DNA of 64,000 nt from contig OX422213.1 of the NCBI GenBank assembly GCA_949130495.1, positions 206,143,660 to 206,207,659 of the forward strand, written 5' to 3'. Under the pieces are notes generated by a model. That model was not told the DNA's origin. It searched no databases and worked only from the letters and a program-made list of their open reading frames with translations. The position numbers were made by a program, and so were the translations under genes. This document shows, piece by piece, positions 1 through 11,583 of this stretch (positions are counted from its first letter, which is position 1; every line of letters starts with the position of its first letter). Source of the DNA: Sambucus nigra. Taxonomy: Eukaryota > Streptophyta > Magnoliopsida > Dipsacales > Adoxaceae.

Positions 1-1080
1 TACCTCTTTACGTCATTCTTTGATCCAATGTATATAAGGGTGCTAGCAAGAATTGACCGTAGTTATTGGTTAAAGGAAGCTTTGGTTAAGACACATTACT
101 TTCTCTTATCCTCTTTTTTTATCATTGGGACATAAAGTTGTTGGGGTGAATGGTAAAATTAAGGGGAAGTTGTAGCTTGTAGGCGATAGTGCCTATCATT
201 TCCAAGATTTAAAAAAGGACCATAAAATCTGGGATCCAACTTCTCATTTTATCTCATAGAGGGGTAATTTGGTGGTAGGTCTATAGTCATAGATACACCT
301 AATTTCTCACATACAAAAACCTCCCATCCCTACGTCTATCCATATAGTGTTTCATCGTGTCTTGTGCTTGTCTCAGTCTTTATAAAACCAATTAAATCAT
401 GGTTATTCTCTCTTATAAAAAGGTTTTTAGCTCGGGATTTCTATTTTATGGTTATTTTAGAATAGTGAGGTGGGGAAGTGGGCAATCATAGAGTGAATGA
501 AATGGAGTGGTTTGGATAGTTATGTGATGGGAAGTGTTATGCCACCATTCAACTAGTGGGATCCGTTTAGATCATCTTTTAGGTTTGTCCTCGATCATTC
601 ATTTACTAGGTAATTTTATTGGCATTGGTTCAACCTCTTTGTTTAGCCATCAAATCGAGGGTGGTAAGAGGTGGAATGGTGGAGCTTGGTGCTTAAAAGA
701 TTCAAGAGATATGATAAAAATTGGTTAGGGTAAAAGTGTGTCCCACTCAGACATAACAATTTTAGGGCGTCCATGGAGTTTATGGATGTTATCAAAAAAA
801 TATTGGGCAATGGTTGACGCTAAAAATGGTTGGGATAGGTAGATGAAGTGTTCTTATTTTGTTAGCCTTCTAACCACTACAAATATGAATTCTCTTCCTT
901 CAGAATTAGGTTGCCCTTTTATGAAATCCATTGAGATGTTGGACCATAATTGTTAGTAATAAGTAAAGGTTGCCAGAGGATAGGGTAAGAGATGTGTTTA
1001 GTCTTGTTTCTCTAACACGTGCGACAAGTTGATACCCATTTATTAATAAGTATCTAGGTGTTTACCTTAACCAATACTTG
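1..1080 (-). pseudogene. Ty3/gypsy integrase (core and C-terminus), broken
   Basis: The minus strand encodes the integrase core. A segment near 790-945 reads MDFIKGQP, then FVVVRRLTK, then QYFFDNIHKLHGRPKIV, matching the usual MDFIEGLP...FVVVDRLTK...IHKLHGxPxxIVSD core with its second catalytic Asp region altered (SEWD). Further down (about 60-250) is FMVLFxILEMIGTIAYKLQL...IHP, the GPFxILERIGxxAYKLxLP...IHPVFHVSQLK C-terminal signature. In-frame stops and frame changes make it non-functional. It joins DNA strands of the element into the host genome in active relatives. Confidence 0.8.
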
Positions 1081-1745
1081 TTGAGCAAAATTTTCCCCTT
1101 CTACACTATTGTTAATATTCTCTAACCAAGTTATCTGATCTTGAGAGATTTTCTTACATGTACCCTCTTTCGTATGTATCTTAAAAAGGCCATCTACTAC
1201 CTTATTTTCTGAACCTTTCTTGCAAACTATAGAGTAATCGAACCTTTTGAGCTTAGTAATCCATTTTTATTACACTATAGTTACTTTTTTTGTTCTAACA
1301 AGTGCATTAAACTTTGATGGTCAATCTCCATTATAAAATGGTTTCCAAGAAAGTATGTTCTCCATTATTATACTATATAAACTATAATGCATAACTCGTT
1401 CTCATAAGTTGATAAGCCTTTCTTTATTTGAGATAGGTCCTTCTTAAAAATGAAATATTACAGGCACCTGTTTATAGTACAAAAGATTTTTAAAAATTAG
1501 GTAGTGTTAGGATGAGGGTGGTGGATAAGGTTATCTTGAGTTGACTAAACGCTTCTAGGGCAGGTTGGTTCCAAGTAAATTGGTTCTTTTTCTACACATT
1601 CATGCCCATAACCCTTCAAAAACCTTATATACTAGCTAGTAATTCCCTAAAATTCTCTCAGAGCCTTGATAGATTTGGGTACTGGACAAGATAATATCAT
1701 TTCTACCTTAGAATGATCTCAAAATCTATATTTTTTTCATTTAAG
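1080..1745 (-). pseudogene. Ty3/gypsy RNase H and end of RT, broken
   Basis: On the minus strand, about 1500-1590 reads QFTWNQPALEAFSQLK followed by TLILTLPNF, the conserved F-x-W-x-x-ALEAFxxLKxxLxxxPVLxLPDF entry to the RNase H domain. Near 1200-1260 is KRFDYSIVCKKGSENKVVDG, matching the L-x-x-FDYxIxYKKGxENxVADALSR end of the domain. Upstream (1600-1740) are degenerate remnants of the RT thumb/connection. Stops occur throughout. In active relatives RNase H degrades the RNA of the RNA-DNA hybrid. Confidence 0.8.
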
Positions 1746-1794
1746 GTTTTTTATAGGGTGAAAATGTAATTAATATTATTTGGCTTATTCTCAT

Positions 1795-3180
1795 GTTAAA
1801 ATAATTGAGTTGTTAAGTCATTGAAGTCACATATACTTGATTCGTTATGAGTGAGGCACAATCATTAGTCTTAAATTAGTCTTTGATGAACCTTAAAGAT
1901 TAAAGATCACGCACGCTAATCATTAAAGACTTTTGTTACCATGCATTCACATTGAAGTGAAGATTATATCCTTTGTTTAAGAGATTGTGAATTGATTAAG
2001 GCTAAACACATACAAAATGCACAAACATTTTAAAAATATATGAGGATATTAGAATTGATGGAACAAGTGTTTGAAATGTTTTAAAACTATCTCAGATAAC
2101 ATTTAGAAAAGATTTTGGGAGTTTTTTTTCTTCTTGGAACTTGTTAAGGCTTTTGGAAAAAAAATGTTTTTGCCTTATTGTTCTCACGACTCTATATTGA
2201 TCCCGTGAACATGGAGGCATTCACATGACATCAAAACATGCCCGTGCACATGACCAAGTTTGAAACTCCACACTACCTTAAATCGTGCACATGGTAGATC
2301 TAACCGTTCGCATTGCGGAATTAGATTTTTAAAAATCTCTATAAATAAGCATTTTTCCCTCCCATTTCTTTAGATCTGAAAACCACATACCTCAAATACA
2401 TTCCCGAGAGTATTTTTTAGGCTGACAACATTTTTCCTTTACTTTCTCTTCTAATTTTACTTGTTCCCTCCTATTTTGATAAAACTTAGATATATGTTTG
2501 AGCTATGCTTTTGAGAGAGAATTGCGATTATTTTGGTTCAAATTTCACATAGCCAATTCAGTTCAAATCAATTTACATTTGAATTTTATGATCATCTACT
2601 CCTAGATCTAAAATAGGAGGCATTATAGTTTATTGGTGAAATCGGAGTGTGGCGTGTCTTCCAATGAAGATAATGGACTTCTTCATTCATGATGTGGAAC
2701 TCGTTGCAGATTCGTATTGACTATGGGGGAAAGATCAAAGGTTCATAGGTAACTACATGATAGATATTCTATGAGAGGTACCTTTTTATCTTTTGTAAGA
2801 TTGCTTTTCAAGTAGAAATGAGAATTGCAGTGCATCGAGGTTTTTTACCCCTTGGTGGGGTTTTTCCTCATGAACCTTGTCTTATGGTTAATTGTGAAGG
2901 TTAATACATGTATGTACACATTTGATCATAAGCGTTATTTATGTATAATTTGTATGTAGTGAATTGAACTAAAATTGATGCAGGTATGTTAGATTTAGGT
3001 TCGTTCATCTAGATTCACCTAATTACATTGTTGTGTGAGTTAATCAAATCGGTTTGGTGAAACTTGTGTTGAGTAACTTGAATGTGTAAGCAAAATTATT
3101 TGAAATAAAAAATTGGTCATAAGATGCATTCAAACCAATTCACCCCTTCTAGGATTATTGTTGATGTTTTGCTCACATAC
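1795..3180 (+). repeat. Sirevirus-like copia LTR (probable solo or truncated LTR)
   Basis: This block sits where the RT core of the surrounding gypsy element should be. It has the layout of the other copia LTRs in this window: a start TGTTAAAA, a cluster of near-palindromic motifs (CCCGTGCACATG, TCGTGCACATGG and CCCGTGAACATGG at about 2203-2300), a TATA-like CTATAAATAAG about 40 bp later (2339), a GGTTTTTCCTCATGAAC motif (2852) downstream, and an end with CCAATTCACCCCTTCTAGG. Boundaries are approximate and I found no convincing target duplication. No internal copia coding sequence is attached, so a solo LTR is the simplest reading. Confidence 0.5.
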
Positions 3181-3189
3181 AATACACAA

Positions 3190-3432
3190 TTCTTCATAGT
3201 GTCTTATGTTGATAGGTTCACTACCATTATTGATATGCATGTGACGATAATGCTCTTTCCTTGAAGGTAAGCAAATGAGTTCCTTAAAGATGGAGTCATA
3301 TTTCTTAAGAATGGTTAGTAATGGAGTAAATATGAATATATATGCCTTTGGTTCTAAAATAGAGTATAGATGGCTCGTAATTCCACATCTTTGCTTCTTG
3401 TATAATTTGGACATAGCATTGGCACTGATCAA
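3190..3432 (-). pseudogene. N-terminal piece of gypsy reverse transcriptase
   Basis: An open minus-strand segment reads LTILKKYDSIFKELICLPSR, then NNGSEPINIRHYEE. This matches the start of Ty3/gypsy RT: L-x-x-F-x-x-VFxEPxxLPPxR-x-x-DHxIxLxxGxxPVNxRPYRY. The reading stops matching RT just after the RxY motif, where the copia LTR begins. The catalytic palm (YxDD) is therefore absent from this element. Confidence 0.7.
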
Positions 3433-3439
3433 GTGCAGC

Positions 3440-3870
3440 TAAATCCCTAATTTATCACTTTCGTATCTCAATCTGCCTTAATCCACTTTGAAAGAAGTAC
3501 ACCATTTTATTTAAGTCTAAATGGATAGGACATATCTCCATCAACCATTGGGCCCCCCAACACCATATCACATCACTATAGGGTTATAATTATTACTTCA
3601 AACTTGAAATTGGTTATCCTATACCTTTCGTGTAAATTCTTTTCATTTGGCTTGACCACCGCTGGATATAATTACCCATATGGGTGTAGTGGGTTTTATC
3701 TTACAATCTATTTTCTTGTCTGAGTTGAGGTCTAAAAAAAATGTGAGATACCGGTGTCAGTGAAGATGGCGATCTCATGCTTATTGGATATTAATTTAAT
3801 GATCATGGTTCTTGGAGATTAGGATCTAGAAATTTCATTTTGAAAAAAGAACATACCTTAATTTGTTGTG
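3440..3870 (-). pseudogene. Ty3/gypsy aspartic protease, broken
   Basis: Minus-strand reading in several frames shows a DTGISHIF-like segment (about 3735-3760) resembling the DTGATHxF active site. Near 3500-3570 is DMVLGGPMVDGDMSYPFRLK followed by NGVLL, resembling the DxVLGxQWLxxLGxxxxDFxxLxMxFxxNG flap/C-terminal motif. Stops and frame changes are present. It lies between gag (higher coordinates) and RT (lower coordinates), as expected. Confidence 0.6.
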
Positions 3871-4982
3871 TCTACTAAGTCCTTTTTATCTATAATTGTC
3901 TCACTAGTTAGAATGTCCTTCTAGTCATCTTTAATTTCCCCATCTTCTTTGGAAATCATGCATAATTTCATCTTTTTTACATTTGTGTCCCATAAGGTTA
4001 GGCTCATCATAATAGTAGCATATACCTTTTCTTATTTTAATTTCATTTAAGTAAGATTGATCTTCTTAGATATGTGTATGATGATTTGGTTGTGGTGGTT
4101 GCTAGTGGAGTTGGGACATGAGTTTCTTAGGTTGGGTTTTTGGGCTGTGGTAAAAGGAAAACTTGATGCAGTACCATTTTTGTTCCGAGAGTATGGTTGA
4201 AAGATATGTTATCTAGGTTTTCTAAGGTTATATTTAGTCTTTTGGGTAGTTTTGTGTAATTTGGATAGGAGATAGGTGTGGTCGAGGGTTTTTGGTAAAA
4301 ACATTTTAACATGATTTCTAATCTCTTCATTTAGGCCACTTAGGAAACTAGAGACAAAATGTGCATTTTGTCCCATCATCAATGGTTTGAGGGTTTCAAA
4401 TTTCTCTTTGTAACTAGCCACAGTAACTTCATGGTGTAGTTTATTGAATTTTGCCACAATATCTTCTACTCCTTTTTCAGAAACCTCCTACATAATTTGC
4501 AAGAGAATTCTTCCCAACTAAACAATTTGGGATCATCGTGTTCAGTTTGAAACCATTAGGTACACTTCACTTCCAAATGAATGGCCATAAAAATCACCTT
4601 GTGTTCTTCCGGTAATGGATTGAACATGAAATTCCATTGGATTTTTTTGTATCCAATCTTTGGGAACATCTTCATTGTATTTAGGGCAATCATTTTTTGA
4701 AACTTGTGTATAATGAAGATTATAGGAGAATTTTGGATATTATTGTCCAGTTGTCTCTATCCTCCGATTACAATGGAGATAATATTTGGATTTAGAAAGG
4801 AGACCAAGATTCCTCTTGAATTTTTTTCCTATTTAGTCCAACTTTTTAAAATGCTTATTTATGTTCATCATTAGTTCTTATAAGTTGTTTTGGAGTTTAT
4901 TTAGTTTTTCTTCAAACTTATCTTATCTTCGATGAATTTCTATCAATCCAGATTCATTGGCTTTCCATCGAGTTTCTGTCAT
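3870..4982 (-). pseudogene. Ty3/gypsy gag, broken
   Basis: A start codon at 4982 opens MTETRWKANESGL, about 30 bp after the PBS. The capsid domain is clearest at 4209-4457: SYKEKFETLKPLM...FVSSFLSGLNEEIRNHV, the retrotransposon gag motif (YxxKFExL...FIxxFxxGLxxEIRxxV). About 3990-4060 reads KGICYYYDEPNLMGHKCKK, a zinc knuckle whose second Cys has become Tyr. Several frameshifts separate the pieces. Gag forms the virus-like particle and binds genomic RNA in active relatives. Confidence 0.8.
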
Positions 4983-5013
4983 GGTTCTTATCTTAATAAT
5001 TCAGGAATGAAAA

Positions 5014-5024
5014 CTCTAATACCA
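5014..5024 (-). promoter_or_regulatory. Primer binding site, initiator tRNA-Met type
   Basis: The minus strand reads TGGTATTAGAG, one base different from the plant initiator-Met PBS TGGTATCAGAG. It lies 3 bp inside the LTR end (…GCATGCCA, AAT, then PBS), the normal position for priming minus-strand DNA synthesis. Confidence 0.75.
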
Positions 5025-5027
5025 ATT

Positions 5028-5356
5028 TGGCATGCCAAGAATGGATGACTTCTCTCAAGCAATTAAGCAAATAGGTGAAGTGGAAGTTGTTGTTAGAATA
5101 AAAAAGAAGGGAAAGAATTATAGTGGAGGGGAATAAGATAGAGATAAAGAGTAAGAGGAAATTGTACTATAAAATTTGATGCTTTTATAAACATATCATT
5201 ATTACATTTGTAATTAAAAACTTAATTAACTAACTTCTCTATAAATAGTTTTCCAACTAACTTGAAGATTTCCAACTGGATTACAAGAGACTTAACTAAC
5301 TTACTACAATAAACATAACCAACTTAACCACTCATCTGGCTTCATTCTTCATGACA
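5028..5356 (-). repeat. 5' LTR of the left-hand gypsy element (about 329 bp)
   Basis: In element orientation the LTR runs from TGTCATG (5356) to GCATGCCA (5028), giving imperfect terminal inverted repeats and a position directly beside the PBS. A TATA-like CTATTTATAG lies at about 5237. The partner LTR is outside the window, so boundaries rest on the TG/CA ends and PBS spacing only. Confidence 0.6.
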
Positions 5357-7421
5357 TACACTCTAGCATTCCAAGCAATAAAGAAAATGAAGTGTAAAGA
5401 GAGAGAATAAAATCAAAGAAAGAAATTAAAATGGAGAGAGGAATATTTAAAGTATGGGGGTTTTGTGATCATAACATTAATTTTATTATCTATTTCTTCT
5501 AAGTTATTTGTTTCTTATAATTGTAACTAGTTTTATTTTTCTTGTTATTTTTTAGAAGAAAAATTTTACCTTGGAGGAATTCGTTATCATCCGTATTCTA
5601 CATGCATTATTTGTAAATTTTTTGTTTTACATAAAACTTATCTCTAATTTGATTTGTAGATCTGGAAATAAAAGTTCTAAAATTATTATATTTAAACCCC
5701 CCCCTCTAACCAAAATTAAATTTGGCAATTACATGTTTAAAACTTTCACTAGCTTTGGTTTATGTTTAATCTATTAGGCCATGTATTCCAATATACACAT
5801 ATTTGTAGATCGAAATCTCCATGTTTGAATCTTCATATAAACCTCAAAATCTGTAGATGTATTATTATGCTTAGCAGTCTTATTTAGAAATTTAATTATA
5901 CTCGGGAAAATTTAATTTAAAATTGTATTTTGTTCTCACCATATGTGTTGATATGATAGTTTCTTTAAGTTATAATTGAACATCAAGTAAGATTTCTTTA
6001 ATTAATCACTTAATTTGTTGTGAATATAGATTCTTAGATACACTGAATAAAGTTTTAGAAACATTACTTATGTTGACATTCTAGGTTCACTTGCATGCAT
6101 TCTTTTCACTAACCCATTGATTTCTCATTGGTGTTGAGTGTATGATATGAACTTTGGGTGATATTTAGGGTGTGGAGTTCGACGATTGAGTCAAAATAAT
6201 ATTCATCTGGATAATAACGGGATAATGGGGAGTTAGGTTTGATATTGTATATCTATAACTCGTACACACTCCACATTTTTTCCTTTTTCCAGCATAGAGA
6301 CCATCGTGGGGTTTACATGTCCTTTAGTTTTCATATGAATGATTATGTACTGTGTTTCTTCTCATCCCTTTTCTTTAATGTGTTTAATTTATGCCGTTAT
6401 CCTTCACAAATAGGAAAAATAATAAGCAAACTACTTAACTAGAATTTTAATAGTAAAGGTTTGAAATAAACTAAACTAAGTAAATTTATGCTTTGTTTTT
6501 AGCACTATCTTAATGTTTACATAATATGAAAAGGTATTTCAAACCTTTCAGAAATAATAAGTTTAGTCATATATTAAAAATATATGAAAGCCTTTAGAAT
6601 GGAAAATGGTTGGAATGTATAATTATTTATATTTTATTTGTTTCGGGGTTATAGAGCAACTCACATGAAGGTTGTTTCTCATGAAAAACTGCTCATTTGA
6701 ACAAAGTTATGACAATGAGGTTCAATTTTATTTTATTTTAGTGAATTTCTTGGTTTTGTATATGGAAAAAAATACCCTACATCATTGTTATGGTTCTTTT
6801 ATGCAAATTATACTGATAAATTTTTTTGAGGATATTTCAAGATGTAAGAGCGTTCCATCTTCCTTTTTAATGATCTTCGAAACCTCAAAACCCTAATAAC
6901 TTATTATTAATCATCATATGAGTTGTAGTGGATTTCGAATGAGAGTGGTTTAAGGATATCAGCAAATACAAATTGAGGAAGTAATGTAAAGTTTCCATGA
7001 AAGATGCAACTAAGCGAAAATCAAGGTTTTGCGTCAAAATATCCAGAAAAGGTTTGAGTAAGTCGAGTCTAAGTATCTATTGAGTCCAGTAATTTCATTG
7101 GTACAGTTATAGTGGAGAGATAGTAGATATAATCCAATGTGGTTTCTCTCCTAGGGATTTTAACATAAAGTATTCGCCTCGTTTATATATTTGCAGCAAC
7201 CCAGATTTAATATTAACAATTATTGAAACTTAGTTTCTCCATTGATCATGTTGAATGGTTGGTTTTCTTAAATCTCTCTTTATTGGAATTCTCGAATACC
7301 TAGCCTGAATCACGAGGGTTCACAATATATCTGCTAAGGATTAGAGGTTTCCAATTTTGTATAATTTGAGAAGCCATTTTTATATAAGTTTATTTCTTTT
7401 GCAACATTTATTTCGAAGAAA
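5357..7421. other. Anonymous AT-rich DNA, no gene recognised
   Basis: No domain, RNA gene or element end could be supported on either strand. Open frames here are short and resemble nothing I know. The segment around 7110-7190 (TGGTTTCTCTCCTAGGGATT followed by AACATAAAG) resembles the R/U5 part of some copia LTRs, but without other support I leave it as a hint only. Confidence 0.6.
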
Positions 7422-7780
7422 ATATCTCTTGGAACCAAAACTATTCAATTCAAATCCTAGAGTTGGGGAATGACAACACCAAAGAAGAGGTTGATTTGAT
7501 TTGCGAAGTTGTTAATGATTTCCCTTTTATTGCGACAAACCCTGAGTTTTCCAGAGATTATTCTTCGTCTGGTGGGGATTTTCAAGAATAGAAATAATTA
7601 TCATTTACAAACGTTGAAGGACAATGAATATATGTTCAAATTGATTTAAAAAGTTAACTTTTTCGAGGAGCAAAGGAAATTCATGGCATCGACAAGTTTT
7701 GCACATGTTTGCCAAAGATTTAATTTAACTCTTAAGATGACGTGGAATATATTTTAAAAAATAAATAATAATGTGTATTT
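7422..7780 (+). pseudogene. CAF1 (CCR4-associated factor 1) deadenylase gene fragment, broken
   Basis: Plus-strand reading from 7445 gives [11 protein letters not shown], then [20 protein letters not shown], then PEFS. This matches the N-terminus of plant CAF1/POP2 proteins (SIQIREVWxDNLxEEFxLIRExVDxFPxxAMDTEFPG). After a frame change at about 7590, NNYHLQTLKDNEYMFKLI (7592-7645) matches the following CAF1 segment, and GIDKFC plus a DDVE segment continue to about 7770. The Met codon appears as ATA (7422). The key exonuclease residues of the DxE motif read NPE, so the first Asp is lost. Only about 110 of roughly 280 residues remain. CAF1 trims mRNA poly(A) tails as part of CCR4-NOT. No intron is seen, but many plant CAF1 genes lack introns, so a processed origin cannot be claimed. 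Confidence 0.7.
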
Positions 7781-8332
7781 ATTTACATTCCATAAGGGAT
7801 AAGCTTTTATATATTTAATTAAGCTATTGACTTGCCATATATTTCTCTCGTCTCTTCACTTTGATTTTGTTCATTTTATCTATACTAACTTAAAATGTAC
7901 CATAAAAAAGTTATGTCACTTTGGACCTTATACCCTTTAAAATATATACAATTTCCAATTTCCAATTATTAATTAACTCACTTAAACAACAACCCTTCAT
8001 AAAACCCACTTATCTCTAATTTATTCATTATTGTATCCTTTCTCTTTATCTCATGTCACAATTGACTTTTGGGTTCTCTTTATATGTAAGATTACGTCTA
8101 ATACTCAAAGTTACCCATAGGATTAGGTTGTCTTATCTCGTTAACCAAAACCCACTTTATGTCTCTAATTCAAGAGATCGTTCCAAAAAACTTCAAGCCA
8201 AGACGTATTCATCGGACTTTATCAACTTAATTATGCATCATTTACTCCCACATACATGAAAATTACACTTTAGAATAAAATAAAAGTAATTAGATGACAT
8301 AGTACACCCATGATTTTCCTAAATTGAAAAAT
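7781..8332. other. Anonymous AT-rich DNA, no gene recognised
   Basis: Runs of A/T and short open frames only. I see no recognisable domain or element end between the CAF1 fragment and the next LTR. Confidence 0.55.
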
Positions 8333-9800
8333 ATGTTAAACTTATGTGTGTCTGCTTTTAAGAATTTTGAAAATTTTCTCTTTACATATGCTATATACTT
8401 TTCTTATACAAAAATATTTTAAATGAGCATTACATGTTTTTAGGTGTCTTGGTTTTAGTTCCAAAATAGATCCTTTTAAGTTTTGCATCCATGCGAAAAT
8501 GAGCAAATTTTATGTTTGGTTCAACAATATTTTTTATTGTCGGCATTGTTGCAACGGTGAATTTTTTGCTACAATGAAGATTTTCTTCACTCCAGTGAAG
8601 CATGTTGTCCAAAGCTAAAAATTCTTTGGATCTTCCTGTAACCTCGCTTTGTCGTAAGTCCTCTATAATGGTGCATTTTTTCACTGCAGTGAAGGTACCA
8701 GATCTAGCGCAAAAAGGATATCTTTTTAAAAGATTGCTCCATAAAATGTGTAGATTCTCTTTTGTTACCATATCTTTTAGCTTGTTAAGGAAGCATCATA
8801 TTTGTATGGACTATATTAAATTAGGGTCTCTTATACTTGGGGTCACAAGTTTGAAATGGCTATTTAGTTTTTCTTCTTCCCATAAACAAGTTAAGATTTT
8901 TTGAAACATTTTTGCCTTAAGATTTTTTCTTAATATTTGCTAGAGTTCAAAACCTTCTTTGTATTTTTTAGATATCCATTGTTATCATTTTTTATTTTAA
9001 AGTCTTTTGAGGTTTGATTACTTCCTTTCAAGACTTGACCAAAGATTTGTAAAATTTGTTCTTGAGAGACTTTAAATATTTTTTATATCTGAAAAATACT
9101 TGTGAGTTTATTTTTGATTTGTCAAACACTTTACAACTTCCATAAACATTTAGGAACCTCGCATCCTAAGAAGTTAAAAATTCATTAATGGATTATTATA
9201 GGTCACTTCCATTGGAACACAAAGTTTTATTCAAACTTTAAAAAATATTTTTGGGTTATAATTTGACAACATTGGTTGCGGGTCACCATCGGTGGCGATT
9301 GTGTTGCATTCTTCAGCTGTTGGCACTCTACTCGGAGGATATGGTGGAAAAGAGTTTCTAGTCGGTTATACCATTGAGTGTTTATAAGTCTCTATCTTTC
9401 AGGTGCAATATTCCACCATAGTACATTTGTCGTTCTATCGCCCAGAGTTTTTTTTTTCGTTGTGGATTTTTCCTCGTACGCCTTGGTGTTGTGCTATATT
9501 GTTTACCTTTTCTGTAATTAGATCAAATAACCTAATATTGAAGCAAAAATTTGGTGTAATCTACTTGGTAAATAATTTATCACGTAGACATTATGTGTTG
9601 TCTTTTACCCATAGAACGAAATTAAAGGAAAACCTTGCCTCTTTGTGACAAAATTTTTTAATTGAGTATTCTACATCCATCTTAGTTTCGGGCACGCACA
9701 CTCTCAAATGATATCAACGATAAACCTATTTTTATTAGGTTTGATCACTTTTAGGTAGATTTAATGTGTGCAAATATTAAGTTTTGCATGTGCAATAGTA
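8333..9800 (+). repeat. Copia LTR (Sirevirus-like), plus orientation
   Basis: It starts near TGTTAAACTTATGTG and has the layout of the other copia LTRs here. A palindromic cluster includes CTTCACTCCAGTGAAG (about 8586) and TTCACTGCAGTGAAG (about 8679). A GTTGTGGATTTTTCCTCG motif (about 9459) occupies the R/U5 position. It is followed after 80-100 bp by copia gag remnants on the same strand (9880 on), which fits a 5' LTR whose leader and gag N-terminus have been lost. Both ends are approximate. Confidence 0.5.
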
Positions 9801-9879
9801 TTCGTGATTTAATCGGGGCAACTAATTGTCACGCTTTAACGAACTAGTGATCGCGTTTGATTTTTTTAATCAATATTTT

Positions 9880-10207
9880 TCTAACATTGAAGATGTTTAT
9901 ATTAGTAGTTGTGATAGTGATAGTGAAGAAGATGATCTCCAAACTTCTTCCGACAAGCTTTAAATAGAATCCAAAAGATTATTTCAAACCAATGTGATTA
10001 TATCTTTTGAGATAAAAAGATTTAAAGAAGCTTTTTTTAAGAAGAGTAAGATCCTTCATCTTTTCGATTATCCATTGAAAAGGATATTTTATTAGAAAAG
10101 ATCAAAGCTCTTGAAAATGAGAACCTCGAAATTTCCAATAAACTTCATTTTTCAGTTTCTTTTTATAAAATAACAAAATATTTTTTTCTAAGTTTTGAAA
10201 GCTCATG
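9880..10207 (+). pseudogene. Copia gag remnant, part 1 (split by solo LTR)
   Basis: The plus strand shows an acidic stretch SDSEEDDLQTSSDKL (about 9917-9960) and, near 10092-10170, LLEKIKALENENLEISNKL, a coiled-coil segment typical of the C-terminal part of Sirevirus-type gag. The frame is broken by stops. It is cut at 10207 by the solo LTR and continues at 14128. Confidence 0.6.
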
Positions 10208-11130
10208 TGTAACAACCCGCCTAAAATAATAACGGGTGGCCAGCCCTATACTATATTAAATCAGGAATTTCAGATGGTCCAGTCTCAACATCAACTAGCG
10301 GTACTATATAATATAGGACTAACTACCCGATATCATATAAGCGAGATGTTATAAAAATTTAAAACTTGCAACATGCAAAAACCCAACACTATAAAACTGC
10401 TAAAGGATAAGAGAGATATGCAAGAAGCACTATAAGAAATGAAGGGAATCACTATACATGAATATGCCATAAATAAATGAACCCGAATAAGCTGTCGGGT
10501 CACAGCGAATACAATAGCTGAAATGGAATAAATATAAACATGTATATAAATATCCCTTGGGTACAAACCCGATATACAACATGAATCCTACCTAGAATTT
10601 TAAAGAAGTAGGAAGCGGCTACATGAAACATCCCGCAACAGTCCGCACCTGTCACGGCTCCCGAGACTCTGGATAGAAGGTCATCCGGCATCCATGCGGT
10701 AGGATACCTGTGGAAATATATATGTATATACAAGAAGGAGGGATAAGTAAACGGGTCAGAGCCCCGAATGTGTAAAATATTTAGCAAGTGTGTTAACCGT
10801 GCATAATAAATACCGGTGTACTTAATTTCATAATAAGTGAGACCGCACTCTCGTGGAACCCCAACTCACCTCTCATCTAAAGGCGCGCACCTATTCGCGT
10901 CCTCAATTTTAGTTAAATTACCCCCATTGATTTTAGGACAACCTAACTTATCAGGCCTAGCCTATATCCACGAGAGCTACCTTCCCGTCATAATCTAAGG
11001 ATCCACCCATTTTTAATCCTATTAGATTATGATTACAACAATTATGCCATAAAAGGCTTAATGAATTCCTATTAATAATCTCATGAATTATAATTATCAT
11101 AATTCCTAAAACATTACCCCTATACATATA

Positions 11131-11131
<1 letters not shown>

Positions 11132-11184
<53 letters not shown>
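11132..11184. repeat. (TA)n microsatellite
   Basis: An uninterrupted TA dinucleotide run inside the solo LTR. Shorter TA runs occur at about 11818-11845, 12507-12530 and 12680-12702 in the same LTR. Confidence 0.9.
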
Positions 11185-11186
<2 letters not shown>

Positions 11187-11318
11187 CTAAAAACGTAAGA
11201 ATTAGTATACTTAATAATATGCACATGGAACATTGGCATACATATACATAAATATATATATAGGCTAAAAACGTAAGAATTAGTATACTTAATAATATGC
11301 ACATGGAACATTGGCAAG
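11185..11318. repeat. Tandem duplication of about 78 bp inside the solo LTR
   Basis: The segment starting AGGCTAAAAACGTAAGAATT at 11185 recurs about 77-78 bp later, ending ACATGGAACATTGGCA in both copies. The spacer is a (TA)n-like tract. The array lies directly beside a long (TA)n run (about 11132-11184), which may have promoted slippage or unequal exchange. Confidence 0.8.
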
Positions 11319-11328
11319 ACTTCTCTCT

Positions 11329-11583
11329 AATCCCAAAATTGTACTACGTTTCGTGCGTGGGGAGTCTCGTAAAGCGAAATCCAAACAAGGAACCGCCCCG
11401 TTACACTACTCCTGACAAGGTCAAGACCAGAGATCCGTGATGCCACCTATGGAATTACTTCTCTCAAATCCCGACATGGCACTGCGTTTCGTGCGTGAGG
11501 TGTCTCGCAAAGCAAAATCCAAACAAGGAACCACCTCGTTACACTACTCCTGGGCAATGTCGATCCTAAAAATCCATAATCCT
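11329..11583. repeat. Diverged tandem duplication of about 128 bp
   Basis: Two adjacent copies share ACTTCTCTC, then TTTCGTGCGTG, GAGTCTCG/GTGTCTCG, AATCCAAACAAGGAACC and CGTTACACTACTCCTG. The copies start at 11329 and 11457 and differ at several positions, so the duplication is older than the neighbouring 78-bp one. Confidence 0.75.

Larger units (their letters stand above)
1..5356 (-). mobile_element. Decayed Ty3/gypsy retrotransposon, truncated by window edge
   Basis: Read on the minus strand, this stretch has the order LTR, primer binding site, gag, protease, start of RT, (gap), RNase H, integrase, which is the Ty3/gypsy order. Every domain is broken by stops and frameshifts. The 3' LTR would lie left of base 1. 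The LTR is short (about 329 bp) and the PBS is of the initiator-Met type, so a small chromovirus (Reina-like) is possible, but I see no chromodomain because the integrase C-terminus is at the window edge. The middle of RT, about 200 residues, is missing, and a plus-strand copia-type LTR lies there. Confidence is high for superfamily and order, low for lineage. Confidence 0.85.

Noticed and set aside
8053..8259. Plus-strand 68-codon open frame
   Set aside because: No similarity I recognise, AT-rich context, no promoter or neighbours supporting a gene.
11120..11317. Minus-strand frame with a repeated MFHVHIIKYTNSYVFSLYIY motif
   Set aside because: Product of the 78-bp tandem duplication and TA repeats in the solo LTR.
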